Positions 16,042-24,274 of a DNA stretch of 64,000 nucleotides are shown here, one piece after another. The notes beneath the pieces were generated by a model. That model was not told where the DNA came from. It did not search any database and saw only the letters and a program-made list of their open reading frames with translations. The position numbers and the translations under genes were made by a program. The stretch spans positions 806,001 to 870,000 of the forward strand of contig NC_015172.1 of NCBI RefSeq assembly GCF_000190635.1, given 5' to 3'. The DNA comes from Syntrophobotulus glycolicus DSM 8271. GTDB lineage: Bacteria; Bacillota; Desulfitobacteriia; Desulfitobacteriales; Syntrophobotulaceae. The stretch's first letter is position 1, and each line of letters opens with the position of its first letter.

Positions 16042-17058
16042 ATGACATTATGTACAGCATGGATACGACAAGCAAACGATACCGAAGAATTGATATTCGC
16101 TACTGATAGCTGCTTAACAGGTGGAGAAAAATGGAAGCACGGTATTAAACTGTTTGAACTACCAAGAAAAGATTGCCTGCTTAGCTTTGCAGGTAGTACC
16201 ATGCGAGCATATCCCCTAGTCCTAAATCTTGTCTCGGCTATTCATTTTGACGATTATTTACAATCTCCATTTGCTAAACTTAATGAAGTATTGGTTTATA
16301 TTTCTGATTTATTCACTGAATTAGTAAAAAAAATAATATCAGAAATACCGAATGAAGACATTAACGATTTAAGAGGTGGGGCTAAATTCCTTTTTGGTGG
16401 CTGGGATTGGGAGAAAGGTAGTTTTCGAGTATGGAAGCTTCATTATTCTTCAGAAGTGGAAGGTTTTATTTTTGATGAACTGAACGGTAATTTAAGTAAA
16501 AAAAGATTTTATACTTTTTTGGGAGATCCTTCTCCGGAAATAGGAGAAGAAGCCTTCAAAGCCTATAAAAAGATGGTTTATGATGAAGACAAGCAAGATG
16601 ACCCCATTGATATGGAACCGCTAAAGATTCTTCGTGATTTTTCTTTAAATAAAGATATTCGTGAAGTAGATGGCAGCTTACAGATTGCAAAAATATACAA
16701 ATCTAACCGTACAGAGTTTTTTGGAGTCTATTGGGCTTCAAGCAAAGGAAAGCCATGCTTTCAAGGCAGAGAGTACAACGAAGTCAATAAACCATTGGTG
16801 CGTTATTTCAATCCTGATACTTTTGAAATCATAGAATCAGACTTACCGGCAAGACTAGCCAATATTACCGAAGAAATATATCAAGATAATTGTGAGTTCA
16901 TACAAGAATGCTTCGATGAATCAGGTTTTCTGAAAGATAGCTTATCGGAAAAAGCTAAACACGAGCTAAGATTGATTTTTAAAGACGTTGCTTATCGACA
17001 GTTTCTTTGCAGACTTGAAGCAGAGCAAAGGCTATTGGATGAAGGTGAAGAAGCATGA
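16042..17058 (+). CDS. Proteasome-like Ntn-hydrolase-fold protein inside the hsd operon
   Basis: A 338-residue protein of unknown function. After removal of Met1 the chain would start with Thr2 (TLCTAWIRQ). The next strands read ELIFATDSCLTGG and KHGIKLFELP, then LLSFAGS. This pattern fits proteasome or HslV beta subunits: N-terminal Thr nucleophile, Asp near 17 (here Asp22), Lys near 33 (here Lys36), and a following glycine-containing strand. Roughly the first 200 residues could form the fold; the rest has no recognised domain. The gene begins 3 nt after hsdS (GGTGG site upstream) and overlaps hsdR by 4 nt, so it is co-translated with the restriction system. It could be a regulator, an effector peptidase or a structural accessory. 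The fold assignment is by eye. Confidence 0.7.
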   Translation: MTLCTAWIRQANDTEELIFATDSCLTGGEKWKHGIKLFELPRKDCLLSFAGSTMRAYPLVLNLVSAIHFDDYLQSPFAKLNEVLVYISDLFTELVKKIISEIPNEDINDLRGGAKFLFGGWDWEKGSFRVWKLHYSSEVEGFIFDELNGNLSKKRFYTFLGDPSPEIGEEAFKAYKKMVYDEDKQDDPIDMEPLKILRDFSLNKDIREVDGSLQIAKIYKSNRTEFFGVYWASSKGKPCFQGREYNEVNKPLVRYFNPDTFEIIESDLPARLANITEEIYQDNCEFIQECFDESGFLKDSLSEKAKHELRLIFKDVAYRQFLCRLEAEQRLLDEGEEA

Positions 17059-20045
17059 GCATAACAACAGAAAATACATTTGAAAGCGCATTAGTACAAT
17101 CCCTTGTTGAACAGGGTGGTTACACAGAAGGAAATGCCCCCGATTATAGTCCTGAACTTGGTATGTTTAAATATGAAGTGATTAAGTTTTTACAGGAATC
17201 CCAACCAAAACGGTGGGATAAAATTTATTCCATTCACGGAGAGGATGCTAATAATCGCGTCATTCAAAGATTATACAAGGAACTGGACTTAAGAGGCAGT
17301 CTGGATGTGCTTCGCAATGGCTTTGTTGATTACGGTGTGCGTTTTCAAATGGCCTTTTTTCAGCCTGCTTCGGGTTTAAACCCTGATGCAATTGATCTGT
17401 ACAATAAAAACAGCCTGAAAGTCTATCGTCAAATTTTTTATAGCACCAAAAATAAAAACAGTTTAGATGTATTGCTTTCGCTCAACGGTATTCCTGTAGC
17501 TACTTTTGAACTTAAAAATCAATTTACAGGTCAGGATGTGGGCAATGCTTTAAAACAATACGCCAGCACCAGAGATAACAGAGAAATTCTTTTTGCTTTC
17601 AGGAAAAGATCTTTAGTGCATTTTGCTGTTGACCAGGATGAAGTATTTATGACCACCAAACTTGATGGGAGTAAAACCTATTGGCTACCATTCAACAAAG
17701 GCGCAAACAGCGGTAAGGGCAATCCCTTAAATCCCAATGGATACCGCACGGCTTACTTGTGGGAAAATATTTTGCAAAAAGATAGTTGGATGGAAATAAT
17801 TCAACGCTTTGTGCATTTGCAAACAGAAGAAATTGAAGTGGAAGGAAAAGTTTATAAAAAAGAGAAATTGATATTTCCACGATATCATCAATTAGATGCA
17901 GTTAGGAGGATAAGCGAAAAGGTATTGGAAGTAGGGACTGGTAAAAACTATCTGATTCAACACTCCGCAGGTTCGGGAAAGAGTAACTCTATTGCTTGGT
18001 TGGTTTATCGTTTATCGAGTTTGCACAACGCTACAGATGAACGGATTTTTGATTCTGTAATCGTTGTTACCGATAGAAAAGTTCTTGATCAACAGTTGCA
18101 AAACACTATTTATCAATTTGAACACAAAACAGGTGTAGTTCAAAAAATCGATAAAGACAGCTCGCAGTTAGCTTCTGCCTTGGGTTATGGGACGAACATC
18201 ATCATTACTACTTTGCAAAAATTCCCTTTTGTAGTAGACAAGGTTGGAGAATTACCGGATAGAAAATATGCCGTAATTATCGATGAAGCCCACAGCTCTC
18301 AAGGTGGCGAAGCAAGTAAAAAACTAAAAGAAGTACTGGCTGAAAAATCATTGGAAAAAGCAGAAACAGAGGATACAGATGATTATAATGGTGATGATTT
18401 TGTAAGAGAGCAAATTGAAAGGACGGCCGCATCAAGGGGGCAACAGCCTAATATTTCATTTTTTGCCTTTACCGCAACACCGAAATATAAAACCCTGCAA
18501 GTCTTTGGAGATAAGGATTCCGAGGGCAAACCAAAGCCATTCCATTTGTATTCCATGCGTCAAGCCATAGAGGAAGGTTTTATTTTAGATGTATTGCATT
18601 ATTACGTCACTTATGAACTCTACTTTAAATTGACTAAAGCAATAAAAGAAGATCCGAATCTAAATAAGAAAAGAGCTGCCAAAGCAATTGGTAAATTCGT
18701 TTCCCTGCATCCTCACAACTTAGCTCAGAAGACCGAAATCATAATAGAGCATTTCAGAGAAATTGTTTCCAAAAAAATAGGAGGCAAAGCCAAAGCCATG
18801 TTGGTTTGTGGGTCAAGGCTTCACGCCAAACGTTATTTTGAGGAATTTAATAGATATATAAAGACCAAAGGGTATGCAAACGAAATAAAAATTTTGGTAG
18901 CCTTTTCAGGTAAAGTGACTGATGACAACTATCCTGATGGAGTTTCTGAACCTCAAATGACAGGATATGGAGAAAAAGAACTTCCAGCCATTTTTGATAA
19001 AGACGAATATAGAATATTAATAGTTGCAGACAAGTATCAAACCGGTTTTGACCAGCCCTTACTTCATACTATGTACGTTGACAAAAAGCTATCAGGTGTA
19101 AAAGCCGTTCAGACCTTATCAAGGCTCAACAGAATACACCCCGGCAAAGAAGATACCTTCGTGCTTGATTTTGCCAATGATAGGCAAACCATTTTGGATT
19201 CATTTCAGCCTTACTATGAGATCACTTCCGTAATAGAAGAAACTGATGTCAACCACTTATATGACCTTAAGGCCAGATTGGATGAATTCAAAATATACTG
19301 GAAAGAAGAAATAGAAGCATTTGCTAATATATATTTTGACCCAAAAACTAAACTAAACAATTCAAAACAACAAAAGCTTTTATACGCCTTTACTGATCCA
19401 GCTGTAGATAGATACAAAGACATTCCAGAACATGAAAGGCAAGATGAGTTCAAAAAAGGTTTACGTTCCTGGACAAATTTATACGCGTTCCTTTCTCAAA
19501 TAATGCCCTTTTTTGATGCTGAATCTGAGAAGTTTTATGCTTATGCCAAGCTCTTACAAACAAGACTTCCAAGAAGAGGGCTCTCAGAATCATTGCAATT
19601 AGATGATGAAGTCGCTTTAGAATATTATCGTTTGCAAAAGATAAAGGAAGGTTCTATTGAACTTCAAAAAGGTGAAGAAGGCGAATTAAGTGGAACATCA
19701 GAAGCAGGACTGAAAAGAGCTAAAGAGGAAAAAGCCTTGCTTTCCGAAATTATTAATATGCTTAATGAACAATTCGGAACAGAATTTGATGAAGCCGATA
19801 ATTTATTCTTTGATCAAATTGAAGCTGAATTAATGGAAGATGAAACCTTACAGACACAAGCAAAAGTTAATAAGATAGACACTTTTAAATTTGCTTTCGA
19901 TGATAAGTTTATAGATAAATTAATCGGAAGAATGGATCAGAATCAGGAAATCTTTGAAAAAATACTGGAGGATAAAGCCTTTGGTGATTTAGTTAAACAA
20001 TTAATGATGAAAAAAATCTATAGGCGAATGAATGAACTGGTTTAG
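17055..20045 (+). CDS. hsdR: Type I restriction endonuclease, motor subunit
   Basis: A 996-residue restriction subunit that hydrolyses ATP, translocates DNA and cleaves it. The N-terminal nuclease domain shows a PD-(D/E)xK-type ELK (Glu152, Lys154 in VATFELKNQ). The superfamily 2 motor has Walker A HSAGSGKS near residue 306, DEAH at 410-413 (VIIDEAHSSQGG), FFAFTATPK, and the later helicase motifs DKYQTGFDQPLLHTMYVDK and VQTLSRLNR. The C terminus is a long helical domain that binds the methyltransferase core. Length and order are typical. It is the last gene of the operon (4-nt overlap with the Ntn-like gene). Confidence 0.95.
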   Translation: MSITTENTFESALVQSLVEQGGYTEGNAPDYSPELGMFKYEVIKFLQESQPKRWDKIYSIHGEDANNRVIQRLYKELDLRGSLDVLRNGFVDYGVRFQMAFFQPASGLNPDAIDLYNKNSLKVYRQIFYSTKNKNSLDVLLSLNGIPVATFELKNQFTGQDVGNALKQYASTRDNREILFAFRKRSLVHFAVDQDEVFMTTKLDGSKTYWLPFNKGANSGKGNPLNPNGYRTAYLWENILQKDSWMEIIQRFVHLQTEEIEVEGKVYKKEKLIFPRYHQLDAVRRISEKVLEVGTGKNYLIQHSAGSGKSNSIAWLVYRLSSLHNATDERIFDSVIVVTDRKVLDQQLQNTIYQFEHKTGVVQKIDKDSSQLASALGYGTNIIITTLQKFPFVVDKVGELPDRKYAVIIDEAHSSQGGEASKKLKEVLAEKSLEKAETEDTDDYNGDDFVREQIERTAASRGQQPNISFFAFTATPKYKTLQVFGDKDSEGKPKPFHLYSMRQAIEEGFILDVLHYYVTYELYFKLTKAIKEDPNLNKKRAAKAIGKFVSLHPHNLAQKTEIIIEHFREIVSKKIGGKAKAMLVCGSRLHAKRYFEEFNRYIKTKGYANEIKILVAFSGKVTDDNYPDGVSEPQMTGYGEKELPAIFDKDEYRILIVADKYQTGFDQPLLHTMYVDKKLSGVKAVQTLSRLNRIHPGKEDTFVLDFANDRQTILDSFQPYYEITSVIEETDVNHLYDLKARLDEFKIYWKEEIEAFANIYFDPKTKLNNSKQQKLLYAFTDPAVDRYKDIPEHERQDEFKKGLRSWTNLYAFLSQIMPFFDAESEKFYAYAKLLQTRLPRRGLSESLQLDDEVALEYYRLQKIKEGSIELQKGEEGELSGTSEAGLKRAKEEKALLSEIINMLNEQFGTEFDEADNLFFDQIEAELMEDETLQTQAKVNKIDTFKFAFDDKFIDKLIGRMDQNQEIFEKILEDKAFGDLVKQLMMKKIYRRMNELV

Positions 20046-20713
20046 GGGAATCAGCTTCCGCACGTCCTGAAACAACCAAGGGGACAGAAACCATGAAGCA
20101 TGATTACGCAATGCAAGCTTTACAAAGAGTTTTATTCTCCCAACACGTATTCAATAATGAAGCATGATGACAAAAAGCATTGAGAATTGGATTTATGATG
20201 ATATATGTCTTCGTCCAGATGAAGTACTTAATGAAAATTTGTGGCTAATGCTGTCCGATAATGCCCAGTTGATGAAGATTTAAGGGAGCTGAATGTGTGC
20301 TCACGGATCTGTGGGCATAGTTATCTGTACAGCGTTTTTTTATTAATGGATAGTGAAATTGGATCAAATAAAGCTTTCGAGGGTTAACATGCTTTTGAGG
20401 GTTTTACTGCTTACAATTTAGTATGATTGTAAGCAGTAAGCAGGTGGTTAAATCGCTAAAAAATTACTAATATAGGCTGACTATTTCTGAAATATAGGCT
20501 GTCGCCAAGGGGATACTAGAGGGATAAAACATCTTTTTTGTCTCCTCAAGGCAGGTGGACAATCCTTGTTCAATTGATGTGACGGATAAGGTAAAATAAC
20601 TGTATGGAATATGAAGAACTTTATCAAAAATATCAAGCTACTGGAAGAAAACAATAGGCTGAAGATTTCAAAAATCGGCTTGGCTTGACACTGTTTCTGT
20701 GCTGTAGCCTTCC
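20046..20713. other. Gene-poor stretch with fragments and a perfect hairpin
   Basis: I find no supported gene here. A 39-codon frame (20164-20283, MMTKSIENWIYDDICLRPDE) and a short MEYEELYQKYQATG frame near 20604 look like decayed ends of larger genes. TACTGCTTACAAT (20405-20417) and ATTGTAAGCAGTA (20426-20438) form a perfect 13-bp stem with an 8-base loop and no T run. Confidence 0.4.
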
Positions 20714-20742
20714 TTGATCATGTATCGGAATACCGATATAAT
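20714..20742 (+). promoter_or_regulatory. Promoter with internal operator for the XRE gene
   Basis: TTGATC (20714-20719), a 17-bp spacer and a perfect TATAAT (20737-20742) precede the gene. The spacer holds an inverted repeat, TATCGG-AATA-CCGATA (20723-20738), which overlaps the -10. That placement suits repression by the product of the gene. Confidence 0.75.
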
Positions 20743-20759
20743 GAAGGTGGGTGATAAAA

Positions 20760-21218
20760 ATGACAATACAACAGCTTTTGCAGGATAGGCAAATGTCCCG
20801 TTATCGTTTATCGAAAATCAGCGGGATTCCATGGGCAACTCTTGCAGATATTTATTCCGGGAAAACCCATCTGGACCGATGCGGCGCGGGGACGCTTTCC
20901 AAATTGTCCAAGGCACTTGGTTTGTCCATTGAGGAACTGCTGGCTCTGGAAGCAGGACCGGAAAAACACACAGCTGCCGGGAACACAAACAAAAAAACTT
21001 ACTTGGAGACCGGGTTATCGCAGAGTGTCCAAAAAGCAATAAAAGACTATTTACAAGGCGAAAAGGAGCAGGTGGGATATCTTGATTGCTTGTGGAATGA
21101 GTTATATGGAGCCATTAATGCTGATCTTTGGGCTGGCTTAATTGCTGAGGAACAGGCAAGTTATCTGCGCGTAAAATATCTTGGGACAGAGAGAAAGGAG
21201 GATGACATGACTGATTGA
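20760..21218 (+). CDS. XRE-family helix-turn-helix regulator
   Basis: A 152-residue protein with a Cro/CI-type HTH in the first 65 residues (LLQDRQMSRYRLSKISGIP, then LSKLSKALGLSIEELL). The remaining 85 residues are unassigned and acidic (DYLQGEKEQVGYLDCLWNELYG). ATG at 20760 is chosen because AAGGTGG lies 9 nt upstream; a GTG at 20751 is too close to it. A palindrome in its own promoter suggests autoregulation. Proteins of this build often act as antitoxins, and the next gene is a Fic protein, but 260 nt with a riboswitch separate them, so pairing is not shown. Confidence 0.8.
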   Translation: MTIQQLLQDRQMSRYRLSKISGIPWATLADIYSGKTHLDRCGAGTLSKLSKALGLSIEELLALEAGPEKHTAAGNTNKKTYLETGLSQSVQKAIKDYLQGEKEQVGYLDCLWNELYGAINADLWAGLIAEEQASYLRVKYLGTERKEDDMTD

Positions 21219-21294
21219 TTTTACGCTGTGTGAAATCAATAAATTCAGGGCCTACCGCCTTTATCTATGAAGTAAATTATGGTATATTTGAAAT

Positions 21295-21397
21295 AGAAAC
21301 TGCGTAACTGACGGAAGTGGAAGAAACCACGGGGAGCGCAGTAGGAGTTGTAAGCCGACCGTCTGGGTAACCGTTTGAGGTTTCCAGGCGGTTTTTT
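21295..21397 (+). promoter_or_regulatory. ZTP (pfl) riboswitch with terminator
   Basis: P1 is ACTGCG (21299-21304) pairing with CGCAGT (21337-21342). Inside it are the conserved AACTGACGG, the GTGG/CCAC helix and CGGGGAGC. The second part, GCCGACCGTCTGGG, carries the pseudoknot strand. CCGTCTGG and CCAGGCGG then form a terminator hairpin followed by six T (21392-21397). These are the core features of the ZMP/ZTP-binding riboswitch, which normally controls purine and one-carbon genes. No such gene follows. Confidence 0.85.
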
Positions 21398-21429
21398 CAT
21401 TTTTATATCAGTTAAGGGAGATATAATAG

Positions 21430-21453
21430 ATGAAGGAATTGCCGATTGATTAA
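21430..21453 (+). pseudogene. Eight-codon stub after the ZTP riboswitch
   Basis: AAGGGAG (21414-21420) is correctly placed before an ATG that reads MKELPID and stops. The start resembles the N terminus of clostridial AICAR formyltransferase-type proteins (MxELELKYG), a usual ZTP-riboswitch target, so this may be the remnant of the lost regulated gene. A functional leader peptide is the alternative. The identification is tentative. Confidence 0.35.
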
Positions 21454-21480
21454 AAGAAAACAGAGAAGGAGGTTTTCTAA

Positions 21481-22371
21481 ATGAATAAAATATCGATTCG
21501 CTTTTTTGACGATGCGGAAGTTCGTGCTGTATGGGACGACGCAAATTCTAAATGGTGGTTTTCCGTGCTTGACATAGTCGGGGTTTTGCGCGGCGAAAGT
21601 GATTATGAAAAAAACCGAAATTACTGGAAATACCTCAAAGCAAAGTTAAAGCGTGAAAACAGTCAACTGGGTAGTGTGACTACCCAGTTCAAATTCACGG
21701 CGCCAGATGGAAAAAAACGTGCGGCGAATGTTCTTGATTATGACGGCATCATTGCGCTTGCCAAGAATTTTCCAAGCAAAAAAGCAAATCGTTTCATTGA
21801 ATGGTTCGCATATAGCGACGAAACAATCGACGGCAAAAGCAAGAGCAAGGCATATGCGCTTTTTGACAGTTCCCTGCTTGAGACATTAGAGGTCGGGACG
21901 GTTAAAGGCTTGCAGCAGATTCATGGCTATCTGTTCGGCGGGCTTTATGATTTTGCCGGGCAAATCAGAACGCTCAACATAGCAAAAAGCGGATTCCAGT
22001 TTGCGATGGCGCGGTTCCTGCCTGAAACGCTGAAGAGCATAGAAAAAATGTCCGAAAGCACCTTTGACGAAATTGCGGACAAATATGTGGAGATGAACGT
22101 CGCTCACCCGTTTATGGAGGGCAACGGCAGAAGCACGAGGATTTGGCTTGACCTGATGCTGAAGAAGAACCATAAACTCTGCGTTGATTGGAGTAAAATC
22201 AACAAGAAAGACTACCTCGCCGCCATGGAAAAAAGCGTTTCAAATCCGGTACAAATAAAGGACTTATTAAAATCGGCTTTAACCGATAAGATTAACGACC
22301 GCGAGGTCTTTATGAAAGGCGTGGATTATTCCTACTACTATGAGCAGGAAGACATTATTTCAGAAGAATAA
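21481..22371 (+). CDS. BRO-N/Fic fusion protein
   Basis: A 296-residue protein with two domains. Residues 1 to about 115 match the BRO-N (phage-type DNA-binding) pattern: IRFFDDAEVRAVWDDANSKWWFSVLDIVGVL, then NRNYWKYLKAKL. Residues about 130-280 are a Fic domain with GTVKGLQQIHGYLFGGLYDFAGQIR and the full catalytic motif HPFMEGNGR from His209, so nucleotide (usually AMP) transfer to a target protein is expected. GAAGGAGG lies 8 nt before the ATG. I saw no clear inhibitory (S/T)xxxE(G/N) helix. It is a likely toxin or host-modifying enzyme. It lies downstream of the ZTP riboswitch terminator, so read-through could be metabolite-controlled. Confidence 0.9.
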   Translation: MNKISIRFFDDAEVRAVWDDANSKWWFSVLDIVGVLRGESDYEKNRNYWKYLKAKLKRENSQLGSVTTQFKFTAPDGKKRAANVLDYDGIIALAKNFPSKKANRFIEWFAYSDETIDGKSKSKAYALFDSSLLETLEVGTVKGLQQIHGYLFGGLYDFAGQIRTLNIAKSGFQFAMARFLPETLKSIEKMSESTFDEIADKYVEMNVAHPFMEGNGRSTRIWLDLMLKKNHKLCVDWSKINKKDYLAAMEKSVSNPVQIKDLLKSALTDKINDREVFMKGVDYSYYYEQEDIISEE

Positions 22372-22604
22372 ACCTGTATCCTGACTTACCTGAGAACAGA
22401 CGAAAACAATGGAACTGTTTCCTCGAACAGATAGCCCCCAAAAAACTACCGTTGACCTATTCCCTTGAACGGGAAAATGGCAAAATACATACCTGACATC
22501 AACCTGATGTCATCGTTCCATGTGGAATGGATAAAAATGATGACGGATGTACGGTCAGGAGGAGATAAAGGCGCACCTATAGACCACAAGATGCCGTGGT
22601 TTTG

Positions 22605-22654
22605 AAGCAAAGGAATAAGCAAAGAATAAGCAAAGAATAAGCAAAGGAATAAGA
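22605..22654. repeat. Short tandem repeat, about 11-12 bp units
   Basis: Four units of AAGCAAAGRAAT type follow one another. No gene covers them. The rest of 22372-22697 has no gene I can support. Confidence 0.7.
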
Positions 22655-22697
22655 AAAGAACAGGCAAAAACCGGGCCTGAAAACCAAGTTGAATAAG

Positions 22698-22748
22698 GGG
22701 CTGCCGCATCATCGAATTAATCAATTCGCCCGCGGCGGCCTCATTTTT
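22698..22748 (+). terminator. Large terminator-like hairpin after fic
   Basis: GGCTGCCGC (22699-22707) pairs with GCGGCGGCC (22732-22740) with one G-T pair. The loop holds a smaller hairpin, CGAATT-AATC-AATTCG. A five-T run follows at 22744-22748. It lies about 330 nt after the fic stop. Confidence 0.6.
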
Positions 22749-22859
22749 GCGGCTTAAGACAGAAACGAGAGACGGTTTTTTTTCTCAAATCGCGGCGGAT
22801 TTACATCAGGCTGCTGAGGCGGAGGAAAATGCAAATCCAAACAGGATTTTAGCAGAATT

Positions 22860-22928
22860 AGACACGATTTTGCTGCTTTATGACAATAAAGATAGACAAT
22901 CACCTTTGATCTTGCTAACTTAAGGATT
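22860..22928. promoter_or_regulatory. 21-bp-phased direct repeats upstream of DUF1616 (site A)
   Basis: Three 21-bp units begin at 22861, 22882 and 22903. Unit 1 is GACACGATTTTGCTGCTTT, unit 2 is degenerate (GACAATAAAGATAGACAATC), and unit 3 keeps TTGATCTTGCTAACTTA. The block is closely similar to that at 27368-27436, and unit 1 matches the repeats at 24170-24232. The spacing of about two helical turns is typical for LytTR-domain regulators. Confidence 0.65.
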
Positions 22929-23021
22929 ACGGAAAAACAGTGAAAACCTTAAACACAACGGACAGGGCCGGAAAGCAGCGCCGTCACCTTTTCGCTTCAG
23001 TTTGTTAAAGGGGTTGAATTT

Positions 23022-23864
23022 TTGTTGAGGATAGAAATAAAAAACGAGTTTCCCTTCATCCTATCTCTTTCTGTTATTCTGGTCGTGTTGATTGGGATGG
23101 ATGGAAGCGGAACCGGGCGGGTTGTGTTAGGTTTGCCTTTTGTCCTGTTTTTTCCCGGGTATACCTTAATCGCAGCTCTGTTTCCGGCCAGGGGCGATCT
23201 CGACGGGATTGAACGGCTTGCCTTGAGCTTTGGTCTGAGTATAGCCGTGGTGCCGCTTCTAGGTGTCATCCTGAACTGCGTCCCGTGGGGAATAGGGCTT
23301 TACCCTATCCTGGTGACGCTTTTGGTTTTCACGATCCTGCTGTCCGCTATCGCGATCTGCCGAAGAAAAAAACTTTCTTTGGAAAACCGTTTTGGGCTTT
23401 CTTTAAACGTGAAACCAATCAAATGGGGCAGCCTTTCCAGGCTGGACAAAATTCTCGCGGCGGTACTGGCGGCAGTGATTATTTTGGCGATAGGAAGCCT
23501 GTATTATACCGCGGCGATACCAGCAGCTGGTGAGAAGTTCACAGAGTTTTATCTTTTGGGTTCGGACGGGAAGGCAGAGGGCTACCCCCGGGTGATGAAA
23601 ACGGGTGAGACCAAGGAAGTGATCCTGGGAACCGTGAATCACGAAGGCCGCCAGGTCTCCTATACCGTCCAAGTGCGAATGGACGGGGAGGTGAAGAGGC
23701 AGCTGGGGCCTTTTCAGGCGGACAATGAGGAAAAAAAGGAAGAGTCCGTCAGCTTCAGGATAAATGAGCCTCATGAAAATCTGAAGGTAGAGTTTTTACT
23801 GTTTAAAGATGGGGAGAGCGTTCCCTATCGCTCCTTGCATTTGTGGGTAAACGTTCAGGAGTAG
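23022..23864 (+). CDS. DUF1616-type membrane protein
   Basis: A 280-residue protein with four membrane helices in the first 170 residues, including the family-like segment RVVLGLPFVLFFPGYTLIAALFP. The C-terminal half is an extracytoplasmic beta-rich domain of about 110 residues (TETKEVILGTVNHEGRQVSYTVQVRM, ending SLHLWVNVQE). DUF1616 proteins have no settled function but occur with polysaccharide and glycosylation genes in Clostridia and archaea. The start is TTG at 23022, with AAAGGGG 8 nt upstream. The preceding 21-bp repeats link it to the agr-like module and the glycan operon. Confidence 0.8.
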   Translation: MLRIEIKNEFPFILSLSVILVVLIGMDGSGTGRVVLGLPFVLFFPGYTLIAALFPARGDLDGIERLALSFGLSIAVVPLLGVILNCVPWGIGLYPILVTLLVFTILLSAIAICRRKKLSLENRFGLSLNVKPIKWGSLSRLDKILAAVLAAVIILAIGSLYYTAAIPAAGEKFTEFYLLGSDGKAEGYPRVMKTGETKEVILGTVNHEGRQVSYTVQVRMDGEVKRQLGPFQADNEEKKEESVSFRINEPHENLKVEFLLFKDGESVPYRSLHLWVNVQE

Positions 23865-23959
23865 ATGACAAATACATATCCAAAAAAATTTTTCCGCGAC
23901 CCCTCAAAAAGGAAGGGGGGGAGCGTATTAATCATTAAGGGAGTTTCTGCAAGGAAACT

Positions 23960-24075
23960 GACTGTGAACTGAAAAGGCAAACTTGCCGAAAGGCAAGGAC
24001 GCAAAGCTACGGGTCTAAAGCCCGGCATTTTCTTGAGAAAAAATGCCGGGCCAGGACCGCCGGGCCGCCGAACGA
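23960..24075 (+). promoter_or_regulatory. c-di-GMP-I (GEMM) riboswitch
   Basis: The core motif reads AAAGGCAAACTTGCCGAAAG, then GCAAGGACGCAAAGCTACGG and GTCTAAAG. A long variable hairpin follows (GCCCGGCATTTT with AAAATGCCGGGC), then CAGGACCGCCGGGCCGCCG, which closes the second helix. GGACGCAAAGC and GxCUAAxG are diagnostic of the class I c-di-GMP riboswitch. A strong terminator follows at 24110-24141 and then the agr-like kinase gene, so c-di-GMP probably sets read-through into that operon. Confidence 0.9.
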
Positions 24076-24109
24076 AAAGCTGATGCTTTCTTTAGATAAA
24101 GGAAAGGTT

Positions 24110-24141
24110 CCGTTTCCGGCGATCCGGAAACGGTTTTTTTT
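24110..24141 (+). terminator. Terminator of the c-di-GMP riboswitch
   Basis: CCGTTTCCGG (24110-24119) and CCGGAAACGG (24124-24133) form a perfect 10-bp stem with a 4-base loop, followed by eight T. It serves as the expression platform of the riboswitch. Confidence 0.9.
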
Positions 24142-24169
24142 ATGCGGAACCTGGGCATTGGCAAATTCG

Positions 24170-24232
24170 GGCAAGATAATGGAACATTTAGACAAGATAA
24201 TGGAACTTTTCGACATGACGGGCAGGAACCGG
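24170..24232. promoter_or_regulatory. 21-bp-phased direct repeats upstream of the agr-like operon
   Basis: Two near-perfect units, GCAAGATAATGGAAC (24171) and ACAAGATAATGGAAC (24192), and a weaker third (ACATGACGGGCAGGAAC, 24213) are exactly 21 bp apart. They lie between the riboswitch terminator and the kinase gene. The shared form GACAnGATnnTGnnACTTT also occurs in sites A and B. They are the likely target of the LytTR regulator encoded at 26453. Confidence 0.7.
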
Positions 24233-24274
24233 TTTCTTTTTACATAAATACATCTGAGTAAGGGAGGTGACACG

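Noticed and set aside
20164-20283. A 39-codon frame after hsdR
   Set aside because: No ribosome binding site and no family. Kept only as a possible remnant in the gap entry.
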